A stretch of 64,000 bases of DNA from Paenibacillus sp. JNUCC-31. GTDB lineage: Bacteria; Bacillota; Bacilli; Paenibacillales; Paenibacillaceae. The notes below the pieces were generated by a model that worked only from the letters and a program-made list of their open reading frames with translations, had not been told where the DNA came from and did no database searches. How positions within the stretch are numbered: position 1 is the stretch's first letter; each line of letters opens with the position of its first letter. The DNA lies in the NCBI RefSeq assembly GCF_014844075.1, contig NZ_CP062165.1:4216001-4280000 (forward strand). Direction: 5' to 3'. A program made the translations under genes and the position numbers. This document shows, piece by piece, positions 36,282 to 49,040 of this stretch.

Positions 36282-36361
36282 TAATACGAACGATATATAT
36301 AGTGATTGTCAAAAACATTCGTTTTTTTTCATTGACAAACTAGAGGTAACCCTCCTAAAAT
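36282..36361 (+). promoter_or_regulatory. PurR boxes and promoter of the purine permease gene
   Basis: Two inverted PurBox-like sites centred on CGAA (36287-36290) and TTCG (36318-36321), in the facing arrangement bound by PurR of Firmicutes, lie just upstream of a promoter TTGACA (36332-36337)-N18-TAAAAT (36356-36361). The same layout occurs before purE. PurR control is inferred from consensus similarity (AWWWCCGAACWWT). Confidence 0.65.
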
Positions 36362-36393
36362 AGTGATTGGAAACACACAAATAGCGCATACTA

Positions 36394-36460
36394 CTTCGTA
36401 TAATCCTGGGGATTGGCCCGGGAGTCTCTACGAGATCACCCTAATGATCTGGCTACGAAG
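36394..36460 (+). promoter_or_regulatory. Guanine-type purine riboswitch aptamer
   Basis: P1 is CTTCGTA/TACGAAG; the conserved TATAATCC, the L2 GGATTGG, the J2/3 AGTCTCTAC and the L3 ACCCTAA are in order. The specificity base in J3/1 (GGCTACG) is C, which pairs with guanine or hypoxanthine. A terminator follows at 36480-36542. L2 is one base shorter than the common GGATATGG. Confidence 0.93.
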
Positions 36461-36479
36461 AGGAGAAGGCTGAGCACCT

Positions 36480-36542
36480 GAATTCTATATGATTGCGTCG
36501 GGCATAACATTACGCACATTAGAATTTTTTTTGTTCTCCGTA
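36480..36542 (+). terminator. Riboswitch-controlled terminator
   Basis: A hairpin (arm starting AATTCTATATG, closing arm CACATTAGAATT) followed by eight T forms the expression platform of the guanine riboswitch. Confidence 0.85.
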
Positions 36543-36655
36543 ATTGGCACGGTGCCACTCCTCGTCAGCGATAACCCTGGGTGAAGCATTCATCTTCAGG
36601 GTATTTGTCGTTTTTCAATATGGCTTCAACATCTCTAAGGAGGAATTAGTGAATT

Positions 36656-38032
36656 ATGGATCGTTTCTTTAAATTAAAAGAAAATGGAACGAACGTTAGA
36701 ACGGAGATTGTTGCGGGTCTTACTACCTTTATGACAATGGCGTACATTCTTTTCGTCAACACATTGTTCTTGGGATCGAACGGAGCCGGTATGTCGGACA
36801 ATGCTGTATTTTTTGCAACAGCCGTCGGTGCCGGATTGATGACCATCATTATGGGATTGTTTGTTAACATTCCGATCGCCCTTGCTCCAGGTATGGGGTT
36901 GAACGCATACTTCATGACGGTGGTCCTGAGTTCCAACGGTGCGATTTCCTGGCAGGCCGCTCTGGGAGCTGTGTTCCTCTCGGGTATTGTGTTCATTATT
37001 TTGACTGTGACCAAAATTCGTCAAATGCTGCTCGTTGCAGTTCCAGATTCATTAAAAATGGCAATCACAGTTGGTATTGGTCTCTTTATTACCATTGTCG
37101 GCTTCAAACTGGCTAATCTGGTCGCTGTAACAGTCAATGTTGCACCTGATGCGGATCTGAGCCAACCGATTCCAGGCAGCAGTTTTAATCTGTCTTTGGG
37201 CAATTTCGTAACGCATCATGATGCATTACTGGCTTTGATTGGACTACTCATTATTGCTGTACTGATGGTTATGCGTGTCAAAGGTGCATTGTTGATCGGT
37301 ATCATTGCCACAACGTTGATTGGTATCCCGATGGGCGTTACGAATCTTAGTGGTTTGTCCGGTGCAAGCTGGTTGCCTAACTTCAGCGATCTGGCGGTTG
37401 GACAACTGGATTTGAAAGGTGCAATCAGTCTTGGATTGTTTGAAATCATCTTTATCTTCACCTTTGTAGAGCTGTTTGACACATTCGGAACGATGGTAGG
37501 TACAGCAACTCGAATGGGGATTATGAAGGATAAGAAAAAAGGCGAGAAAACGATCGGTAAAGCAATGCTCGTCGATGCTGTAGGTGTAAGTGCAGGTGCT
37601 GCACTGGGTACGAGTACAATTACTGCTTTCGTTGAAAGTGCCTCTGGCGTCGAAGCTGGTGGACGTACGGGTCTGACTTCTGTAACGACAGGTATCCTGT
37701 TCATTCTGGCCCTGTTTATTGCTCCGCTGGCACTGGTTGTTCCATCGGCTGCAACAGCTCCGGCATTGATCATCGTAGGTGTCTTAATGATGAGTCAGGT
37801 TCGCAGCATTGAGTGGGATGACTTCCTGCAAGCTTTCCCGGCGTTCCTTACCATTGTATTGATGCCTTTCACTGGAGGAATTGCAAACGGGATCTCTGCA
37901 GGGATTATATCCTATGTAATCCTGGCCGTATTCAGTAACCTGGTTACTGAACGCAAAGTGAAGATACACTGGCTCATGTGGATTTTGGCTATCATTGTTG
38001 TGTGTCGGTATGTATTTATCGGTGGAGAATAA
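36656..38032 (+). CDS. pbuG: NCS2/AzgA family guanine/hypoxanthine permease
   Basis: A 458-residue permease with about 12-14 membrane segments of the AzgA-like group. Typical blocks are TEIVAGLTTFMTMAYILFVN, ALAPGMGLNAYF, LFDTFGTMVGTATRMG and GTSTITAFVESASGVEAGGRTGLTS (quoted in pieces of the conserved region), which line the purine site. It imports guanine and hypoxanthine with protons. ATG at 36656 has AAGGAGG upstream. Control by PurR boxes and a guanine riboswitch supports the substrate call. Its terminator lies at 38087-38136. Confidence 0.92.
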   Translation: MDRFFKLKENGTNVRTEIVAGLTTFMTMAYILFVNTLFLGSNGAGMSDNAVFFATAVGAGLMTIIMGLFVNIPIALAPGMGLNAYFMTVVLSSNGAISWQAALGAVFLSGIVFIILTVTKIRQMLLVAVPDSLKMAITVGIGLFITIVGFKLANLVAVTVNVAPDADLSQPIPGSSFNLSLGNFVTHHDALLALIGLLIIAVLMVMRVKGALLIGIIATTLIGIPMGVTNLSGLSGASWLPNFSDLAVGQLDLKGAISLGLFEIIFIFTFVELFDTFGTMVGTATRMGIMKDKKKGEKTIGKAMLVDAVGVSAGAALGTSTITAFVESASGVEAGGRTGLTSVTTGILFILALFIAPLALVVPSAATAPALIIVGVLMMSQVRSIEWDDFLQAFPAFLTIVLMPFTGGIANGISAGIISYVILAVFSNLVTERKVKIHWLMWILAIIVVCRYVFIGGE

Positions 38033-38086
38033 CAAGTTTGACTGATTGAAATAGGCCAATGACTTGCCATGGGTTCGTCATTATAC

Positions 38087-38136
38087 AAGCGAAGATGCGG
38101 AAGCCTTGGTGCGATATCGGGCTTTCGCTTTTTTTT
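38087..38136 (+). terminator. Terminator after pbuG
   Basis: Stem AAGCGAA (38087-38093)/TTCGCTT (38124-38130) with further pairing of AAGCC and GGGCTT inside, followed by a long T-run. Confidence 0.8.
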
Positions 38137-38271
38137 GTTTTCTTCTATTAGGTAACATGAAGCCTGAAAGAGGGGACAGGAGACACTTTGAAATGTTACC
38201 GTAGTGGGATATTCTTGATTTGTGGGATAAACGGGAATCAACTTTCTTCTATATATAAAGGGGGAACAAAC

Positions 38272-38661
38272 ATGAGTTACGATTTGATGGTTTTTGATCC
38301 AGTCAAAGCTCCAGGTGACAAAGCGTCGTTCATGAATTGGTATGGCGAGCAGACCAAGTGGTCGGAGGATCATTCCTACTCGGACATTAAGGTGAGCTCA
38401 GAGTCGTTACAACGTTTTTATGAGGAGCTTGTTCTGACATTTCCTTCTATGAATGTGGACGATGATGTGTTTGAAGCGATGGAAGAGGCAGGAACAGATA
38501 ATCGATTAACAGAATACTCGCTTGGAAAAGACGTGATTTATGCTGCATTCGCATGGTCTGTTGCGGAGGAGGCCTATACAATGATGCGTGAGTTGGCTAA
38601 AAAGCATAACGTTGGATTTTTTGATGTAAGCGGCTCGGATGGTGAGATTATCAGACCCTAA
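38272..38661 (+). CDS. Conserved hypothetical protein (129 aa)
   Basis: A small soluble protein starting MSYDLMVFDPVKAPGDKASF, followed by WYGEQTKWSEDHSY. I do not recognise a functional name; proteins with this MSYDLMVFD start occur in many bacteria as uncharacterised, acidic, single-domain proteins. ATG at 38272 follows AAAGGGGG by seven bases, and the upstream extension from 38188 lacks such a site. It lies alone between the pbuG terminator and the rRNA promoter region. Confidence 0.7.
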   Translation: MSYDLMVFDPVKAPGDKASFMNWYGEQTKWSEDHSYSDIKVSSESLQRFYEELVLTFPSMNVDDDVFEAMEEAGTDNRLTEYSLGKDVIYAAFAWSVAEEAYTMMRELAKKHNVGFFDVSGSDGEIIRP

Positions 38662-38928
38662 TCCATATACTTAAATAGACATCTATAACTCAGGAAAACG
38701 GGAGCAAAGATACTCTACTATATAATAATAGATGCGGGTGTAATAAATGAGAGTTGCTATTCTCCCAATTTGGAATGATAGTCGCTGATATGAAATGAAT
38801 TAATCTATTTTATATGCGATAGTACAGGATTAGATCATTACGTGTCGTACTAAGAAGCGTTGCGTAAGGATAATAGGGAGTGCAATAATATGTAGGAAAT
38901 ACGGCCCTGGAAAATTTGAAAATAAAGC

Positions 38929-38957
38929 TTGCAATCATAATTCGTACATGATATATT
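38929..38957 (+). promoter_or_regulatory. rRNA promoter P1
   Basis: TTGCAA (38929-38934) and TATATT (38952-38957) with a 17-base spacer. The gap 38662-39267 contains this promoter, P2 and the 16S leader, with no gene. Confidence 0.7.
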
Positions 38958-39038
38958 ATTAATCCGGCCAAGAAAACACGAGAAACACGGTGTGGCAAGC
39001 AAATGAAATAAGCTTCGAAAGAAACTTAAAAAAAGAGC

Positions 39039-39067
39039 TTGCAAAGTTGGTTGGGACGTGATAATAT
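39039..39067 (+). promoter_or_regulatory. rRNA promoter P2
   Basis: TTGCAA (39039-39044) and TAATAT (39062-39067), again with a 17-base spacer and an A-rich stretch just upstream. Tandem promoters are the norm for rRNA operons in Firmicutes. A CTTTGAAAACTGAACAA antitermination-type leader follows near 39115. Confidence 0.7.
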
Positions 39068-39267
39068 ATAAGAGTTGCTGAAGAGAACAACGACGGCAGC
39101 GTAAATAAGTTTGATCTTTGAAAACTGAACAACGAGTGAGTAACGATCTTGCTTGCAAGATCGACGCTGAGAAATCAGTATTCGTCTTCGGACAGTACGA
39201 TTTCAAAGCATAAATGAGATTTTAATCTCGTCAGATTCAAATTGAGCTAATCGCTCTTTTCAATACT

Positions 39268-44205
<4,938 letters not shown>

Positions 44206-44349
44206 AATATGCAGGTTGTAATCGCAAGTTTCGTTTCGGATCTAGTTTTCAGGGAATAAACTCTGAAATGAAAATAGGTACATCACAGAATGTGTGTATG
44301 ATTTTCAGCTCCACAATGGATTTCAAGAAGCGCTGCTTCGACAAATCGC

Positions 44350-44466
44350 GTTTGGTGGCGATGGCGGAGGGGTTCCACACGTACCCATCCCGAACACGAC
44401 CGTTAAGCCCTCTAGCGCCGATGGTACTTGGACCGCAGGGTCCTGGGAGAGTAGGACGCCGCCAAG
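44350..44466 (+). rRNA. rrf: 5S ribosomal RNA
   Basis: About 117 bases from GTTTGGTGGCGATGGCGGAG to CGCCGCCAAGC, with the conserved CCCATCCCGAACACGACCG loop. Its ends pair (TTTGGTGGCG/CGCCGCCAAG). Confidence 0.96.
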
Positions 44467-44471
44467 CAAAG

Positions 44472-44505
44472 AACCACTGCCGATGTTATTCGGTGGTGGT
44501 TTTTA
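44472..44505 (+). terminator. rRNA operon terminator 1
   Basis: 12-bp near-perfect stem (AACCACTGCCGA/TCGGTGGTGGTT) with a T-run, six bases after 5S. Confidence 0.88.
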
Positions 44506-44539
44506 TTTGTTTATAAGAAATATCATATATAAACCTTAG

Positions 44540-44570
44540 CAGCCCTGGATATTCACCGGGCTGTTTTTTT
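44540..44570 (+). terminator. rRNA operon terminator 2
   Basis: Stem CAGCCCTGG/CCGGGCTG followed by seven T; a back-up terminator in tandem. Confidence 0.8.
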
Positions 44571-44643
44571 AGTTCAATATATGTGAATATGTCAAACCTT
44601 CTAAGGTTGTTCATTTCTTTATAGTACATCGAACTAAGCATCC

Positions 44644-44696
<53 letters not shown>

Positions 44697-44709
<13 letters not shown>

Positions 44710-45251
44710 TGCTCGCAAGCATCTCCTAGACTTATAAGGGAGTTCTGCAATGCATGCTGGGTTTCCGAATCTATGATGACCCCTTGTTTATTCATTTTCA
44801 ATGTAATATGAGGAATGGTTAGTGAGGCCTCATGTAAGACTCGGGCATTAATCATGTTTAACGTCAGCAATAGTGAGTCGTGGGCTTTGTCACCGCCCAT
44901 GGGGCTTGGAGAAGCAGCGATGGCAACGGTGGGTTTATTAAGCCATTCTCCAGAAGATACAACCCAATCTAATGCATTTTTTAAGGCTCCGGGAACTCCG
45001 TTTCCATACTCGGGTGTGCAGATCAGTACTCCATCCGAGTGCTTGAGTTGGGCTCTCAAATTTTGCACGGACTCTGGGCCTTCCTCGACATCGAGGTCAG
45101 GGTTAAAATGTGGTAGATCGTTTAATCGATTGTATACGTCAAACTTAAGTTTAGGAGGAGCCAGCTTAATTATGGCATGCATTAGTAACGTATTAGAGGA
45201 CTGATTGCGCAGACTTCCGGAAATCGCAAGAATATTTAATTCTTTCTTCAA
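44697..45251 (-). CDS. NADPH-dependent FMN reductase family protein
   Basis: A 184-residue flavodoxin-fold protein: the phosphate-binding loop is SGSLRNQSSNTLLMH (residues 11-25) and the flavin motif is TPEYGNGVPGALKNALDWV. Such enzymes reduce FMN, quinones, chromate or azo dyes with NAD(P)H. TTG at 45251 is the only good start, with an AGAGAG site upstream. The C-terminus (ACEQMNE, stop) is encoded by ATGA repeats. Because ATG AAT GAA TGA reads Met-Asn-Glu-stop, changes in repeat number beyond the stop do not alter the protein. Confidence 0.85.
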
Positions 45252-45486
45252 TGTAACATCATCTCTCTTCTTTAGTAATGTAGGCGATTTAATTATTTTC
45301 CTCCTCTAGGAGTGGACTGTCTATAAAAAACAAATTTAATTAAGGTATTCTTCATGTTTCTCAGGGAGTATCCACATTTCTTCATCAAAAATGCATATTA
45401 TTCTTTGCATGGCTCTGGGTAATAGGTTGTAAAAGGGCACTATAAATAACTGCAGATAAAGATGAGCATAAATATTTTAAAAAAAA

Positions 45487-45519
45487 TTAGTACCAAGTAC
45501 TAATACTTAGTGCTATAAT
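45487..45519 (+). promoter_or_regulatory. FapR operator and promoter of fabH
   Basis: TTAGTACCAAGTACTAA (45487-45503) fits the 17-bp FapR consensus TTAGTACCTGATACTAA at 14 positions and keeps its dyad. It overlaps the -35 position of a promoter whose -10 is TATAAT (45514-45519). FapR is released by malonyl-CoA. The rest of the gap 45252-45548 shows no gene. Confidence 0.85.
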
Positions 45520-45548
45520 GATAAAAAACAAACGAGGTGACTACCGGT

Positions 45549-46544
45549 ATGAATCAATCAAAGGCAACCATTACGGCAATGGGTACGTATGTACCGGATC
45601 GAATATTAAGTAATGCTGATTTGGAGAAGCTGGTCGACACGAGTGATGAATGGATTGTACAGCGTACAGGGATGAGAGAACGGAGGATTGCAGCTGCTGA
45701 TCAATTTGTATCTGATTTAGCCACAAGGGCTGTAGAAGATATGATGCGTCGTTATCATGTTAGCGTAGAAGATGTGGATATGATTTTGTTGGCTACCAGC
45801 ACACCGGAATATTCATTTCCGAGCTCAGCATCCAGAGTACAGGCCAATCTCAAGATCCCACACACGGGAGTTCTTGATTTGAATGCAGCATGTGCAGGGT
45901 TCACGTATGGATTGCAGTTGGCTGACAGTTTGGTAAGCAGTGGCATGTATCATAAAGTGTTGGTTGTTGGAGCAGAGACGTTGTCCAAAATTACCGATTA
46001 TACAGACCGTACGACATGTGTATTGTTCGGGGATGGGGCAGGTGCATTTTTGGTAGAAAGATCTCCTGAGAAAGGCGATTTTATGGCAGCCATCTCAGGT
46101 ACGAGTGGAGAAGGAGGTATTCACCTCTATAAGAGCGGTCTATCTTCGGAGATGAATGGCGTTCCTCTGCAGGGTGAGGGATGCCTTGTGCAGAATGGCA
46201 GAGAGGTCTATAAGTGGGCAGTACGCATGATTCCGGAACAATTGGGTGGACTTATAACCAAAGCAGGGATGAAACCGGAGGAGATCGATTGGTTTGTACC
46301 CCATAGTGCTAATCTTAGAATGATTGAAGCTGTTTGTGAACGTGGCCCTATTCCGTTGGAACGCACTTTAACAAGTGTGGAGTATCGGGGAAATACCTCC
46401 GCGGCTTCCATTCCGCTCGCTTTGCAGCTTGCAGTAGACGAAGGTAAATTAAAGAATGGGCATCAAGTAGCACTATTTGGTTTTGGAGGCGGACTGACCT
46501 ATGCTGGTCTGGTGCTGAGATGGAGCGTACCTGATACCAATTAA
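45549..46544 (+). CDS. fabH: 3-oxoacyl-ACP synthase III
   Basis: A 331-residue condensing enzyme that starts fatty acid synthesis by joining acyl-CoA to malonyl-ACP. The triad is Cys115 (LNAACAGF), the His of VPHSANLRMI and the Asn of RGNTSAASI; the G-rich end FGFGGGLTYAG is typical. ATG at 45549 follows GAGGTGA; the GTG inside that site is rejected. It stands alone, like fabHB (yhfB) of Bacillus subtilis, and carries a FapR operator, so it is probably the second FabH, which favours branched primers. The exact paralogue cannot be proved here. Confidence 0.93.
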   Translation: MNQSKATITAMGTYVPDRILSNADLEKLVDTSDEWIVQRTGMRERRIAAADQFVSDLATRAVEDMMRRYHVSVEDVDMILLATSTPEYSFPSSASRVQANLKIPHTGVLDLNAACAGFTYGLQLADSLVSSGMYHKVLVVGAETLSKITDYTDRTTCVLFGDGAGAFLVERSPEKGDFMAAISGTSGEGGIHLYKSGLSSEMNGVPLQGEGCLVQNGREVYKWAVRMIPEQLGGLITKAGMKPEEIDWFVPHSANLRMIEAVCERGPIPLERTLTSVEYRGNTSAASIPLALQLAVDEGKLKNGHQVALFGFGGGLTYAGLVLRWSVPDTN

Positions 46545-46586
46545 AAAACGGATGTAACTCTTTTCATGCTTGAATTGAGAGAACAC

Positions 46587-46635
46587 AAAAAAAGTACACC
46601 CTTTTCATGAACCCATGAAGTGGGTGTACTTTTTT
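46587..46635 (+). terminator. fabH terminator
   Basis: 14-bp class stem (AAAAAAGTACACCC/GGGTGTACTTTTTT); A-run and T-run on either side make it usable from both strands. Confidence 0.88.
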
Positions 46636-46744
46636 GTTTAGCAAATCGATTAGCAATTGATACCACGCAATTCCTATGGAGCCGTATATTTATCCTGAAT
46701 GCTTATACTATTCCAAGCGTAGTTTATTTAACCTAATAAAAAGT

Positions 46745-48679
46745 TTATGGCGTAAGCTTAGGTGCTTGACGGTGATGAGTCCCTTGCTCGTAGCTGTAAG
46801 CTAACTTGATCAAGGTTCCTTCGTCAAAGGCGCGGCCCAGGAATTCCATACCTACTGGGAGACCTTCAGTTGTAAATCCAGCTGGTACGGTAATTGCCGG
46901 GAAGCCGGAGAATGGACTCAATCGGTTGTTACCACCAGAGTTTTGTCCTTCGCCAATAACACCTGCAGCTTGCGTGGATGTAGGATAGATGATGGCATCC
47001 AAGTTGTTGTCCGCCATAACTTTCAGCAAGGACTCACGTGTAACTTTGGTGCGTTTCAACACAATGTCCTTGTATTCTGTAGTTTCCAGCGTTTCCCGCG
47101 CATCACGAGCCTTCATCGACTGTTCTTGTGACTTGTCGAACTGCCCGGAAGCAATAATCTCGGACAAGCTGTGATAAGGGGCTTCGTCACCAAGAGACTC
47201 CAGATAGTCATTCAATTGGAATTTGAATTCGTATCCACTCAAGCTTGGGTATTTGTTGATTTCAGCTAGGTTCGGAATGCTGATTGGGACTGCCGTAGCT
47301 CCTAGAGTTTTGAGTTCTTCTACAGCGTTGTTGATCACGTCAGCGACGGCTTTTTCCTCCATTTTCGTACTTGGGATGAGTTCGGTGGCCACACCGATCC
47401 GTGCACCCTTCAGCCCGTTTACATCCAGGAAATCTGTATAGCTGGAAGGGATTTTGCCTACGGCATAGGCTGTAGCAACATCGTTTTTGTCATAACCTGC
47501 TGTGGCATCCAGCAAGATCGCGGCATCACTCACGGTACGAGCCATAGGGCCACCGACATCCTGTGTCAACGCAAGAGGTATGATTCCTTCACGGCTGGAC
47601 AGCCCGATCGTTGGACGAATACCGACAAGGCTGTTGAAGCTGGAAGGGATACGGATGGATCCGCCCGTGTCAGTACCCATGCCTGCGGCTGCAAAGTTTG
47701 AAGCGATGGCGGCACCTGTACCACCGCTTGACCCGCCTGGATAGTGATCCAGCGCGTAAGGGTTCAGTGTTTGTCCACCCAGTGAGCTGGAAGTGGTAAT
47801 GCCAAATGCGAATTCATGCAGGTTTGTTTTGCCCAAAATAATGGCCCCGGCTGCTTTGAGCTTCTTCACTTGCTCGGCATCGTGAGCAGGCACAGAATCT
47901 TTCAAACAGATACAACCTGCGGTTGTAGGCATATCGTTTGTATCAAAGTTATCTTTGACCAAAACCGGAATACCATGTAAAGGCCCACGGGCGCCTTGAG
48001 CAACACGTTCCTCGTCCAAAGCTTCAGCGATTTGAAGTGCATCCGGGTTCAACGTCAGGACTGCGTTAATACTCACACCCTGATCATCGTATTTTTCAAT
48101 CCGATCCAGATACTTCTGTACAAGTTCTTTGGATGTCAGCTTTCCTTGCGTCATGGCAGCCTGGATATCCATGATGCTTGCTTCCTCCAGAACAAATGGC
48201 TTTATGTAGTTATAAATGCGGTCTTTCAGTATGGCGACATCATTTTGGGTAAGTACTGCATTAGGAAGGAAGAGGGTGTCGGTATATCCTTTCATCAACC
48301 CAGCGGTGTTCAGGGCACCAACGGCTCCGGCAAAGCTCGCCTGATCCGGAATATCCGTGAACGACTCTGGTGTGGACTCCAGCTTCAGCCAGGTTTGCAG
48401 GGCTACAGCAGCGTCTTTACGCTGTACCGTTGTGCCGGAAAGCTTGTCCATGGAAAAAGGAACACCTGCAAGTGTAGCGGCTTCCTCCATAGCTTGAACA
48501 AATGCTTTTGCAGTAACAGGCGCCTTACCAGTTGTTACGGCTGCAACCGTAGCTTTGCTCGAAGGCGTTGCTACTGCAGCTGACGCTGAGGGAACCGTTC
48601 CTCCCCATGTTGTGGCAACAACTGCTCCAGCAAGTAACAAAGCCCCACCTTTTTTCAATACAGATCCATGATAAGTCAT
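46745..48679 (-). CDS. Secreted amidase (amidase signature family) with N-terminal SLH-like region
   Basis: A 644-residue protein. A signal peptide (LLLAGAVVATTWGG, cleavage near ASA/AVA, residues 33-36) is followed by about 120 residues resembling S-layer-homology repeats (FTDIPDQASFAGAVGALNTAG, quoted in part, then MKGYTDTLFLPNAVLT). The amidase domain from about residue 170 has the Ser-cisSer-Lys triad: Lys in VLVKDNFDT, PGGSSGGTGAAIA and GTDTGGSIRIPSS. Substrates of such exported amidases are unknown; peptide or aryl amides are possible. ATG at 48679 has GGAAGGGAG upstream. It is monocistronic. Confidence 0.88.
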   Translation of the reverse strand: MTYHGSVLKKGGALLLAGAVVATTWGGTVPSASAAVATPSSKATVAAVTTGKAPVTAKAFVQAMEEAATLAGVPFSMDKLSGTTVQRKDAAVALQTWLKLESTPESFTDIPDQASFAGAVGALNTAGLMKGYTDTLFLPNAVLTQNDVAILKDRIYNYIKPFVLEEASIMDIQAAMTQGKLTSKELVQKYLDRIEKYDDQGVSINAVLTLNPDALQIAEALDEERVAQGARGPLHGIPVLVKDNFDTNDMPTTAGCICLKDSVPAHDAEQVKKLKAAGAIILGKTNLHEFAFGITTSSSLGGQTLNPYALDHYPGGSSGGTGAAIASNFAAAGMGTDTGGSIRIPSSFNSLVGIRPTIGLSSREGIIPLALTQDVGGPMARTVSDAAILLDATAGYDKNDVATAYAVGKIPSSYTDFLDVNGLKGARIGVATELIPSTKMEEKAVADVINNAVEELKTLGATAVPISIPNLAEINKYPSLSGYEFKFQLNDYLESLGDEAPYHSLSEIIASGQFDKSQEQSMKARDARETLETTEYKDIVLKRTKVTRESLLKVMADNNLDAIIYPTSTQAAGVIGEGQNSGGNNRLSPFSGFPAITVPAGFTTEGLPVGMEFLGRAFDEGTLIKLAYSYEQGTHHRQAPKLTP

Positions 48680-48750
48680 GCATCCACGCTCCCTTCCTGT
48701 GTATCAATGATGTGTGTGCTAGCAGATTCTGATATAGATGCTTTTGTCAC

Positions 48751-48780
48751 ATTTTAAGTAGATGTAAGGTATTCTTACAA
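48751..48780 (-). promoter_or_regulatory. Possible promoter of the amidase gene
   Basis: On the minus strand TTGTAA (48775-48780)-N18-TAAAAT (48751-48756), 72 bases upstream of the start codon. The rest of the 48680-49040 gap shows a TATAAT at 48973-48978 that may serve topB, and no gene. Confidence 0.4.
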
Positions 48781-49040
48781 CACTCGTATTTATCCATGAA
48801 AACGTATACAGATTGTCTTTTCAATGTTTTTCCTGCCAAATCCTACGTATCTCATGCATAGAAGAAAATTGTCGAAGATTATTGTGTTATATTATCTAAC
48901 ATTAATTTGATAGAAAGATACATAAGAAGCGAGTAACGAGAGAGGAAGCAGCAAAGCTTTACCGTGAAATGTTATAATGAGAAGATGAGCTGATCAGGAA
49001 GAGAAGAGTCATAGGCTTGAAGAAGAGAGGAAGAGATAAA

